Of a stretch of DNA of 64,000 nucleotides, positions 46,602-53,920 are shown one piece after another; positions within the stretch are counted from its first letter, which is position 1; the number at the start of each line of letters is the position of its first letter. A program made the translations under genes and the position numbers. The stretch lies in the NCBI RefSeq assembly GCF_900116445.1, contig NZ_FPBH01000002.1:62001-126000 (forward strand). The letters are read 5' to 3'. Under the pieces are notes generated by a model. That model saw only the letters and a program-made list of their open reading frames with translations, was not told the origin of the DNA and did no database searches. The stretch comes from Paraburkholderia aspalathi. GTDB lineage: Bacteria > Pseudomonadota > Gammaproteobacteria > Burkholderiales > Burkholderiaceae.

Positions 46602-47639
46602 TCAGGCGCCAGCGAGTCCGGCCTGCACTTTCGACGCGACGTCGGCAGGCACCCATTGCTTCCACATCTCCGGATGCTCGCGCAGGAATTGCGTGGCCAT
46701 GGCCGAGCCGTCGAGTTTCTTCGTGCTCATCTCGAGAATCGTGCTGTTCAGGAAGTCCATCGGAAACTTGACCTTGCCGAGCATCGACACGAGTTGCGGG
46801 TCGGCGTCGTAGAACGGCGTGGATACGCCTACCGTGACATGCGAGACCATGTACGAGGAAGCGCATTGCGAGGTGCTGCTTTCGTCGCGCAAGGTCTTCC
46901 AGCACGCGTCGTTATAGGCAGGCATCTTCAATTCGACGAACTTATACTTCGCCATTAACGCGGCCGGGCCCCAGTAATAGAACACGATCGGCGCGCCACG
47001 CTGGTAAGCGGAAGCGATAGCGGCATCGAGCGCGGCGCCGGTGCCTGGGTGGAAGTTGGTGTAGGTCGCATCGAGATTCAGCACCTTCAGCAAGCGCGTG
47101 TTGACCCGCTCGCAATCCCAACCCGTCGGGCAGTTTAGAAAGCGGCCCTTGTCCGGTTCCTCGTCGTCGGCGAATACGCTCTTGTACTTGGGCAGGTCGG
47201 TCACTGAAACAAGACCTGCTGCGAGCGGCTTGATACCGCGTTTGGGATCACCCTTCACTACATATTCCGGCACGAACCAGCCTTCCTTCGTGCCACCCGG
47301 CAAGGTGTCGCCCACCAGCTTGACGCTGCCCGAGGCCACGGCCTTCGCGGTGATCTCGCTGCGCCCGGTCCATTGTTCGGCCCATACCTGCACGTCGTTG
47401 TGCGCGAGCGCGGTTTCGGTAGCGGCCGTGCTGCCGGGCACGACATCGGTCTTGCAGCCGTAACCCTTCTCCAGAATCTGCCGCAGCACTTCGGTCGCAA
47501 AGGAGCCGCTTTCCCACGTAATGCCGGCGAAATGCACCGTCTTGCCCTGCGCGCACCAGCTATCCGCAGCGTGCGCGCTAACGCCGGTCAAAGCCATGGC
47601 GGCGGCGCACAGCACCGTCCGAAGTTGTCTGAATTGCAT
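46602..47639 (-). CDS. Betaine/quaternary-amine ABC transporter, binding protein (OpuAC family)
   Basis: A 345-residue periplasmic protein with signal peptide 1-25 (ending AHAAD). HFAGITWESGSFATEVLRQIL and the VWAEQWTGRSE segment supply the Trp residues of the aromatic cage seen in OpuAC/ProX-like proteins that hold a trimethylammonium or sulfonium group. Ligand could be betaine, choline derivatives, carnitine-like compounds or dimethylsulfoniopropionate. Second transporter-side gene after the M24 gene. Confidence 0.88.
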   Translation of the reverse strand: MQFRQLRTVLCAAAMALTGVSAHAADSWCAQGKTVHFAGITWESGSFATEVLRQILEKGYGCKTDVVPGSTAATETALAHNDVQVWAEQWTGRSEITAKAVASGSVKLVGDTLPGGTKEGWFVPEYVVKGDPKRGIKPLAAGLVSVTDLPKYKSVFADDEEPDKGRFLNCPTGWDCERVNTRLLKVLNLDATYTNFHPGTGAALDAAIASAYQRGAPIVFYYWGPAALMAKYKFVELKMPAYNDACWKTLRDESSTSQCASSYMVSHVTVGVSTPFYDADPQLVSMLGKVKFPMDFLNSTILEMSTKKLDGSAMATQFLREHPEMWKQWVPADVASKVQAGLAGA

Positions 47640-47733
47640 CGTCGATCACCCTTGGAGCGTTGAATTGCAATGAGCCGGCATGTGCGAGGGCCTTGGCCCT
47701 TGCCTCACATGCCGATGAGGACACGCCATGCAC

Positions 47734-48960
47734 TCAGGCGAGCAGGCGCTTCTCGAACGGATAGTCGGACAGCAGTTCCACGCGGCCGTCATCGCGCACA
47801 TACACCTGCTCTTCCAGCTTGACGCCTTCGCCGCCATCTTCATGGCCGATATAGCTTTCGATGCACAGCGTCATGCCGGGCTCGATCACGCCGTCATAGC
47901 CCTTGGCGTCGTTGTCCTCGCGATGGACGATGTACGGATACTCGCCGGTCATGCCGACGCCATGCGCAAGCGCGAAATAGCGGCGCGCCTGATAAGGGCC
48001 GGGAATCTTCCAGGCCTTCCCAATGAACTCCTGAAACGTCGTGCCGGCGCGCACGTTCTCCATATTCGAATGCACCTGTTCGTAGGCGAGTCTGTAGAGC
48101 GTTTTCTGTGCTGTCGTAGCGGGAGCGTCGCCGCACAGGAAGGTGCGCGAGAAGTCCGCGTAATAGCCGAAGCGCCCCACGACGTCCGTATCGAGGCCAA
48201 CGAGCTCGCCTGTCTGGATCTTGCGCGGGCTGCTTTCCTGGAACCACGGATTGGTGCGCGGACCCGAGCTGATCAAACGTGTTTCCACGTAGTCGCCGTC
48301 CGTTTCAATGATGTGCTTATGCAGATGCGACCAGAGTTCGTTTTCGCTGATGCCTGGCACGAGAGCGGCCTCCAGCTTACGCACGCCCTCTTCGGCGGCG
48401 CGCAAAGATGAGCGGATCATCTTGATCTCGTTCGGCACTTTGATCGAGCGGGCCCGTTCGAGCGGTTCCTGCGCGTCGCTGATCTGATAGCCGCGCGCTT
48501 GCAACGCAAAAGCCGCCGCCGACGTCGCGCTCTCGATGGCGATGCGTTTGCCGCCGCCGCTCTGCTTGACCAGCTCGTCGATTTCGTCGGCCCAGCGTTC
48601 GGTGACGCGGCCCAGCATGTCGTCGCAGAAGTAATAGGAAATCGCGGTAGCGGGCCGCACTTCGTCGACGGTGTCGAGCCCGTCGGCGAGAAAATCGCAG
48701 CCGGCGTATTCGAACAGCACGACCTTGCCTTCGGCCGGTACGAACAGATAGCGCGCCGGATTGCGCATCGAATAGACCTGCATGTTGCGCGAGCCGGTCG
48801 CGTAGCGCATATGCGTGGGGTCGAACAGGATCGCGGCGGTCAGATCGCGCTTCTTTAGCTCGCGACGTACGGCGGCAAGCCGGTCACGCTGAATCTGCGC
48901 GATTTCCTGCTCAGTGGGTTCGCAATCTTCCGGGCGGTGAGTCGGGCGAATAATCGTCAT
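47734..48960 (-). CDS. M24 metallopeptidase-fold protein, DddP-like
   Basis: A 408-residue pita-bread-fold protein with creatinase-like N-domain. Metal ligands are Asp257, Asp259, Asp269, His333, Glu368 and Glu383. The spacing between them is the same as I recall for the DMSP lyase DddP (295, 297, 307, 371, 406, 421), and Tyr328 matches its Tyr366. But the base Asp377 of DddP falls on Gly339 here. So it is either a relative with other chemistry (aminopeptidase, amidase or hydrolase) or an altered lyase. The ATG at 48960 follows the oxygenase gene by 40 bases; upstream codons of the frame look non-coding. Confidence 0.8.
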   Translation of the reverse strand: MTIIRPTHRPEDCEPTEQEIAQIQRDRLAAVRRELKKRDLTAAILFDPTHMRYATGSRNMQVYSMRNPARYLFVPAEGKVVLFEYAGCDFLADGLDTVDEVRPATAISYYFCDDMLGRVTERWADEIDELVKQSGGGKRIAIESATSAAAFALQARGYQISDAQEPLERARSIKVPNEIKMIRSSLRAAEEGVRKLEAALVPGISENELWSHLHKHIIETDGDYVETRLISSGPRTNPWFQESSPRKIQTGELVGLDTDVVGRFGYYADFSRTFLCGDAPATTAQKTLYRLAYEQVHSNMENVRAGTTFQEFIGKAWKIPGPYQARRYFALAHGVGMTGEYPYIVHREDNDAKGYDGVIEPGMTLCIESYIGHEDGGEGVKLEEQVYVRDDGRVELLSDYPFEKRLLA

Positions 48961-49000
48961 GTTTTTGAAGGGGATGTGGGGTAGTTTTATAAAAACAGCT

Positions 49001-49885
49001 TCAATCGACGAGGTCGTCCGCGCGCACAAGCCGCTGTTCAGCTTCCAGATGCATTTCGGAAACTCGTCCATACAGTTGACGCGTGCGTTCGAGCCTGCCG
49101 ATCACACCGGGCTTCTGCGAGTACGCGAAGATCGCGGTATGCCGGTCGATGCCGCCCTGCACCTTGGTGACGCGGTGCAATGAAAAACGTCCTTTGAACA
49201 GTTGCAGATCGCCGGGCTGCAACGTGATCACATTGATCGGCGCACGAGTCTCGCCGCGCACCACGCTGCCGACGTCGCCATAGTTCTCGCCTTGGGGAGA
49301 ACGGATGTTCGGGCAATACTCGAAATCGCCGCCCGCTTCCGGCTGTTGCGTCATCATCGAGACGATGAATTCGTTGGTGTCGTAGTGCCACGGCTGTTCG
49401 GTGCCCGGCGGCATGACGTTCTGAACCAGTCCGGCATAGGGGTCCGCGTATTCCCAGACACGCGTTTCGCCGAGGCAGGCCGCGACGAAACGCTTCATCG
49501 CCTGGGCCACATAGATGCGATGCACGATCGCGTCGGCGGGAATCACATCGCGGGTGACGAAGCCGCTGGTGCGGTCCATGAAGACGCGGCGCGGATCGTC
49601 GGCGGGCAGCGACGGGTCGTCCGCCGTGAAGTAGGCGTTGACCTTACGAGTCGAAAAGTAGGTCTTGGCCGCCAGCGCGACACCTTCGGCCCGCGCCTGG
49701 ACGAGCGCCTCGGGTCGCAGAAAACCGTGCAGCACCGCGCTGCCGTTGCCCGCCAGGTGTGCGCGGCAGCTTGCGATCAGCTCGCGCATACGGGGATGGT
49801 CCGGATCGTGCAACGGATAGCGCCCGGTATCGACGATGTCGCTCAAATCGTTGCATTCGGCATCGGCAAGAGGAAGGACTGACAC
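49001..49885 (-). CDS. 2-oxoglutarate/Fe(II)-dependent oxygenase (ArpA / HalD-BesD-like)
   Basis: A 294-residue oxygenase. The facial triad is His167-x-Asp169 (WHYDTNEF) and His237 (SLHRVT), with Arg248 for 2-oxoglutarate. The family includes amino-acid hydroxylases and the BesD/HalD radical halogenases; halogenases lose the acidic ligand, which is present here, so hydroxylation is predicted. GGAG seven bases before the GTG at 49885 decides the start; a TTG at 49945 is the alternative. It heads the operon with the DddP-like gene and the betaine-type transporter. Confidence 0.82.
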   Translation of the reverse strand: MSVLPLADAECNDLSDIVDTGRYPLHDPDHPRMRELIASCRAHLAGNGSAVLHGFLRPEALVQARAEGVALAAKTYFSTRKVNAYFTADDPSLPADDPRRVFMDRTSGFVTRDVIPADAIVHRIYVAQAMKRFVAACLGETRVWEYADPYAGLVQNVMPPGTEQPWHYDTNEFIVSMMTQQPEAGGDFEYCPNIRSPQGENYGDVGSVVRGETRAPINVITLQPGDLQLFKGRFSLHRVTKVQGGIDRHTAIFAYSQKPGVIGRLERTRQLYGRVSEMHLEAEQRLVRADDLVD

Positions 49886-50006
49886 GGCGGGACTCCAGAT
49901 TAGGGGTTCAGACTGATTTGTGACGCGAATTGTTTTCGACAACAATCACCTCACTGACGCCCCCATGTTTTGATCGCCAAATTTCTTTGGAAAGCGAGTA
50001 ATTCCG

Positions 50007-50921
50007 ATGGCTTCCATCAGCGGACCCGATTGGTCGAAACTGAGTTCTCTGGACCCCGAACTGGTGCGGGCGTTCGTTGCCGTGGTCGATAGCGGCGGGT
50101 TTACCGCGGCGGCCAAATTGCTGCACCGCACACAGTCGACCATCAGTCTGCGAATCCGCACGCTGGAGGACCGGTTGGAAACGCACATGTTTCTGCGTAA
50201 CAGTCGGCGGTTGGCTTTGTCGCGCGATGGCGAGAATTTTTTGATTCACGCCCGACGGATTATTCAGGTGCAGAACGAGGCGATTGCCGCGCTGAACCGG
50301 AGTAATAGTGATGGGGTGATCCGGTTTGGGCTGCCCGAGGACTATGCGGAGTTATGGCTGCCTGAGTTGCTCAAGAAGTTTTATGCGCTGAGGCCGGGCG
50401 CGCGGCCGCATATTCATTGCCGGATGTCGTTGGAGTTGCTGGAACGGTTGCAGGCCGGGGAGCTGGATCTGGCGCTAGTGGTGCGGCATGGGTCGCAGAC
50501 CAGTGGGCGGCATCTCGGGCGTGAAGAGGTGGTGTGGGCGGCGCATCGGGATTTTGTTCTGGAGCCTGAGGTTCCTGTGCCGTTGGCTTTGTTTCCTGAG
50601 ACTTGTTGTTATCGGCAGCGGGGGCTTGAAGCGCTTGCCGCGCTTGAGCGGCAGTATCAGGTCGTTTATACCAGTCAGAGTCCTACTGGGATTAAGGTTG
50701 CTGTTAATCATGGGGCTGCTGTTACGATTATTGATCGATGTACTTTGCCGGATAATTGGCGGGTTTTGGGGGTTCAGGATGGGTTGCCGGTTTTGCCTGC
50801 GGCTGATCTGGAGTTGCATCGGGCTTCGGTTAATCGGGATCCTGCGGTGGATGTGTTGGCTGGGTTGATTGAGGAGATGGTGGTGGAGAGGCGCAATGTT
50901 GGTGTGGGGGTTGCTGCCTAG
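50007..50921 (+). CDS. LysR-family regulator
   Basis: A 304-residue LysR protein: helix-turn-helix at about 20-45 (FTAAAKLLHRTQSTISLRIRTLE) and effector domain from about 105. It is divergent from the oxygenase / M24 / ABC operon (121 bases) and is its likely regulator. Oddly, from about 50230 to the end the coding strand loses C and fills third positions with G or T, unlike the 5' part of the same gene. The protein sequence still reads as an intact LysR domain. Confidence 0.88.
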   Translation: MASISGPDWSKLSSLDPELVRAFVAVVDSGGFTAAAKLLHRTQSTISLRIRTLEDRLETHMFLRNSRRLALSRDGENFLIHARRIIQVQNEAIAALNRSNSDGVIRFGLPEDYAELWLPELLKKFYALRPGARPHIHCRMSLELLERLQAGELDLALVVRHGSQTSGRHLGREEVVWAAHRDFVLEPEVPVPLALFPETCCYRQRGLEALAALERQYQVVYTSQSPTGIKVAVNHGAAVTIIDRCTLPDNWRVLGVQDGLPVLPAADLELHRASVNRDPAVDVLAGLIEEMVVERRNVGVGVAA

Positions 50922-51527
50922 CTTTTGCTGGTTTGTTGCCTGCGCGGCGCTTGCTGTCAGTGTTCTTAGGGTTTTGGCCTTTCCTTGTTCTGGCTTTGGT
51001 GCCTTTCCTTGCATTGTTAGTGGTCTATTAGCGTTGCCCCTGTGCGGGGCGGCACTTACTTTCTTTGCCGCCGCAAAGAAAGTAAGCAAAGAAAGCGGCT
51101 AGATGCCCCTGCTAAGCGGGTCCCGCAGCTCGCTCACGGTAGTGGTGCGACTGGAATCTGTGTTCGTGCCACTACATGCTCTTGTGACAAGGGCGTCATT
51201 CTTCCGGCGGCGCTGCGCGCGCCGAAGCGTTGTTCTTAACACCGTTTGGTTTGTCACCCTTCTCGCTTGGTCCTTGGTCCTTGGTCCTTCGCCCTGCGTC
51301 TCGTTCGGTTGTGCCTACCTCCTCTTGCCCTGGCTTCTCTCGCGTGTTGTTCGCGCGCTCCTCAGCTGATTAATTCGGATCGCAAAGGGTTTGCGGTTGG
51401 TTTGTCGTCTCTCCTGTGATTGCTCCATCGGGGTTTCCGATTGGTGCCATCAGAATTCCTCGCTTTGCAAAAAGTATTGTCCGGAAAATCATGCGTCGGC
51501 CACTTGCCAAACCATTCCGGAGATCTT
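50922..51527. other. Intergenic stretch, G/T-rich, with hairpin repeat
   Basis: 606 bases without a convincing gene between the LysR gene and the porin. The first part continues the G/T-rich, C-poor plus strand; then comes the hairpin repeat at 51044-51100 and a run that looks like the remainder of a dispersed Burkholderia element. CTTGGTC is repeated three times at 51266-51286. The last 100 bases before the porin hold its promoter and leader. Confidence 0.6.
51044..51100. repeat. REP-like hairpin element
   Basis: TTACTTTCTTTGC (51056-51068), CGCC loop, GCAAAGAAAGTAA (51073-51085): a perfect 13-bp stem with 4-base loop, followed by a further copy of GCAAAGAAAG (51086-51095). I recall this sequence, flanked by GGGGCGGCAC and GCGGCT, as a frequent dispersed repeat in Burkholderia and Paraburkholderia genomes. 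Confidence 0.75.
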
Positions 51528-52673
51528 ATGAAAAAGAATGTCCTCGCTGTCGCCCTGGTCGGCGTCGTCGCCTCCCCCGCTTTCGCGCAGAGCAGCGTGA
51601 CGCTGTATGGGGTCATCGATGAAGGGATCGACTATACGAATAACGTCGGGCACGGTAGCGTCGTGGAGCTCGCCAGCGGTTACGCTCAAGGCAGTCGCTG
51701 GGGCTTGAAAGGCTCCGAAGATCTCGGTGGTGGTCTCAAAGCAATCTTTCAACTCGAAAATGGCTTCGATCTGAATTCCGGGCGGCTCAATCAGGGCGGT
51801 CGGATGTTCGGGCGGCAAGCCTATGTGGGGCTGAGCAGCGATCGCTTCGGCTCCGTTACGCTTGGCCGTCAATACGATTCGGTCGTCGATTACCTCGCGC
51901 AAACTACCGCCAACGGCAATTGGGCAGGCTATCTGTTTGCGCACCCGTACGACAATGACAATACCGATAACTCGTTTCGTGTCGATAACACCATCAAGTA
52001 CGCCAGCCCGGATTTCTCGGGGTTCCAGTTCGGTGGCACGTATAGCTTCAGCAACGATACGAATTTCGCCAACAATCGTCAGTACAGCTTCGGCGCTCAA
52101 TACGCAAATGGCGGGCTGCTGGTCGCGGCGGCCTATTTGCAGGCGAATAATCCCGGCGTGGGTTCGAACGGGGCAATTACCGCCAACGATGCAAGCTTCA
52201 TCGCCGGACGCATGCGCGTGTTCGGCGGCGGGATCAATTACACGTTCGGCTCTGCGACGGTCGGCTTCGCGTATACCAACTCGAACTACAAGGACCCCAC
52301 CGGTAACGGGTATATCGGCATCCCGCTTGCCGCGAACGGCGTCCTGCTGAACACGCTCAAATACCAGAACTTCGAAGTGAACGGCAAATACCAGATCACA
52401 CCCGCGTTCTTTGTCGGCGCGCAGTATGTCTACACGATGGAGACATACGACGCATCCACTGGCAGCGTGAAGCCCAAAATCCACTCCGTTGGACTGATGG
52501 CGGATTACAACCTGTCCAAACGCACGGACGTCTACGTTCAAGGCGAGTATCAGAAGGTCGCAGGCAGTTCGACCAACTCGATTCTCGACGACGCATTCGT
52601 CCCAGGCACGCAGTCTCCCTCGTCGACGCAGAATCAGGTCGTGGCCCGCGTGGCGCTTCGCCATAAGTTCTAA
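51528..52673 (+). CDS. Gram-negative general porin (OmpC/Burkholderia type)
   Basis: A 381-residue outer-membrane porin. Signal peptide 1-21 (MKKNVLAVALVGVVASPAFA, then Q), then SSVTLYGVIDEGIDYTNN, the standard first strand, SRWGLKGSEDLGGGLKAIFQLENGF, FGRQAYVGLSSDRFGSVTLGRQY, and the terminal strand RVALRHKF ending in Phe. A 16-strand trimeric pore is expected. GGAG five bases before the ATG at 51528 decides the start. No neighbour indicates a specific substrate. Confidence 0.93.
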   Translation: MKKNVLAVALVGVVASPAFAQSSVTLYGVIDEGIDYTNNVGHGSVVELASGYAQGSRWGLKGSEDLGGGLKAIFQLENGFDLNSGRLNQGGRMFGRQAYVGLSSDRFGSVTLGRQYDSVVDYLAQTTANGNWAGYLFAHPYDNDNTDNSFRVDNTIKYASPDFSGFQFGGTYSFSNDTNFANNRQYSFGAQYANGGLLVAAAYLQANNPGVGSNGAITANDASFIAGRMRVFGGGINYTFGSATVGFAYTNSNYKDPTGNGYIGIPLAANGVLLNTLKYQNFEVNGKYQITPAFFVGAQYVYTMETYDASTGSVKPKIHSVGLMADYNLSKRTDVYVQGEYQKVAGSSTNSILDDAFVPGTQSPSSTQNQVVARVALRHKF

Positions 52674-52761
52674 ACGGCGCGTCGCCGCGCGCCAACCCGA
52701 TTACTCAAGCCCAACACGGAATGCGTGGCTCACCTTGCATTCCGCTGTCAATCCAGTCAAC

Positions 52762-52805
52762 TTGACTCCCGGCAGATACGAAGGTAACCTTCGTAGGTAA
52801 CCTTC
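52762..52805 (+). promoter_or_regulatory. Promoter with overlapping MarR operator
   Basis: TACGAAGGT-A-ACCTTCGTA (52777-52795) is a perfect 9-bp inverted repeat; GGTAACCTTC recurs at 52796-52805. TTGACT (52762-52767) and TAACCT (52785-52790) at 17 bases could be -35 and -10, so the palindrome covers the -10. It ends 12 bases before the MarR start codon, implying autorepression. Confidence 0.65.
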
Positions 52806-52817
52806 ACATCTGCCGGT

Positions 52818-53285
52818 ATGTCCAGCAACGACACTCAGCCCACACGGCCCCTCTCCGATCCCGACGCGTTGCATGCAACGGCGGAAGATCTGCGCGTACT
52901 GGTCGGTAAGTTACGCCGCCGGTTGCGCGAAGAAGCACATGTGGGCGATTTCACGCCGTCGCAGGTGCAGGTTCTCAGTCTGCTCGAACGCGAAGGTCCG
53001 GCAACGGTCACCGCGCTCGCGCGCATCCAGGGGATGCGGCCGCAATCCATGGGCGAGACGCTTTCAGTTCTGAAAGCAGCCGGACTCGTGAGCGGCGCAC
53101 CCGACCCGAACGACGGGCGGCAAACCGTCCTCTCCCTCACGCCCGCCTTCCGCAAGAAAATCAAGGCAAGCCGCGCGGCGCGCGAAGACTGGCTATTCCG
53201 TACGATCCAGACCCGCTTCTCCGCCGCCGAACAGAAACAACTCGCGATTGGCGTCGACTTGCTCAAACGCCTCATCGATTCGTAA
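52818..53285 (+). CDS. MarR-family regulator
   Basis: A 155-residue winged-helix repressor: FTPSQVQVLSLLEREGPATVTALARIQGMRPQSMGETLSVLKAAGLV (about 40-86) is the DNA-binding core, with PDPNDGRQTVLSLT as the wing. It heads an operon with an isochorismatase-like hydrolase (16-base gap) and an MFS transporter, and has a perfect palindrome over its own promoter. Ligand unknown, probably a small aromatic or toxic compound that the MFS pump exports. Confidence 0.9.
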   Translation: MSSNDTQPTRPLSDPDALHATAEDLRVLVGKLRRRLREEAHVGDFTPSQVQVLSLLEREGPATVTALARIQGMRPQSMGETLSVLKAAGLVSGAPDPNDGRQTVLSLTPAFRKKIKASRAAREDWLFRTIQTRFSAAEQKQLAIGVDLLKRLIDS

Positions 53286-53301
53286 CTCTCAGGAAAACAC
53301 C

Positions 53302-53865
53302 ATGGCCCTCACTACGCTCGACGCAATGACCGCATTGGTCGTCATCGATTTGCAGCAAGGTATCGTCGCGCTGCCTACTGCCCATCCCACCGCAGAGGTT
53401 GTCAAGCGCTCCGTTGGTCTGATCGATGCATTTCGCCGCCACGGTCTGCCGGTGGTGCTCGTCAACGTGGCAGGTGGCGCGCCCGGCCGCGCGGAACAGT
53501 CGCGTCCTGCCGGCGACTTCCCCGCCGGCTTTGCGGACCTCGTTCCCGAACTGAATCAGCAGCCGTCGGATCATCTGGTGACCAAGCGCACCTGGGGCGC
53601 GTTCACGAACACCGACCTCGAAGCGTATCTGCGCAAACAAGGCGTCACGCAGGTGGTATTGGTCGGCGTTGCCACCAGCATCGGCGTCGAGTCAACCGCG
53701 CGTTTCGCCCAGGAACTCGGCTTCAACGTCACGTTCGCGGTAGACGCGATGACGGACATGAACCTCGACGCGCACACCAACAGCATCACGCGAATCTTCC
53801 CGCGCCTCGGCGAAACAGGCACGACGCAGGACGTCCTCGATCTGCTCGAGACATCGCGCGCATGA
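53302..53865 (+). CDS. Isochorismatase-like hydrolase lacking the usual cysteine
   Basis: A 187-residue protein of the cysteine-hydrolase fold. The catalytic aspartate is in LVVIDLQQGI and the lysine in TKRTWGAF, but the nucleophile position in GVATSIGVESTAR is Gly where most relatives have Cys. True isochorismatases also lack that cysteine, so activity on an enol ether or vinyl bond is possible; nicotinamidase-type chemistry is unlikely. The ATG at 53302 follows AGGAAA. Between the MarR and MFS genes of one operon. Confidence 0.82.
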   Translation: MALTTLDAMTALVVIDLQQGIVALPTAHPTAEVVKRSVGLIDAFRRHGLPVVLVNVAGGAPGRAEQSRPAGDFPAGFADLVPELNQQPSDHLVTKRTWGAFTNTDLEAYLRKQGVTQVVLVGVATSIGVESTARFAQELGFNVTFAVDAMTDMNLDAHTNSITRIFPRLGETGTTQDVLDLLETSRA

Positions 53866-53920
53866 TCATGCGTCTGAACCGCTGTGCGGCGCGGCGAATC
53901 GTCCACTCGGGGATGTCCCG

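Noticed and set aside
47734..48960. Calling the M24 protein a DMSP lyase (DddP)
   Set aside because: Metal-ligand spacing matches, but the position of the catalytic Asp is Gly339, so lyase activity is not supported.
49001..49885. Calling the oxygenase TauD or a halogenase
   Set aside because: It lacks TauD-type sequence and is far from tauABC; the HxD carboxylate is present, unlike in BesD-type halogenases.
51266..51286. Three tandem copies of CTTGGTC
   Set aside because: Too short and too few copies to support a functional repeat.
51103..51369. An 88-codon hydrophobic frame after the hairpin repeat
   Set aside because: It lies in dispersed-repeat sequence with skewed base content and has no ribosome site; probably chance.
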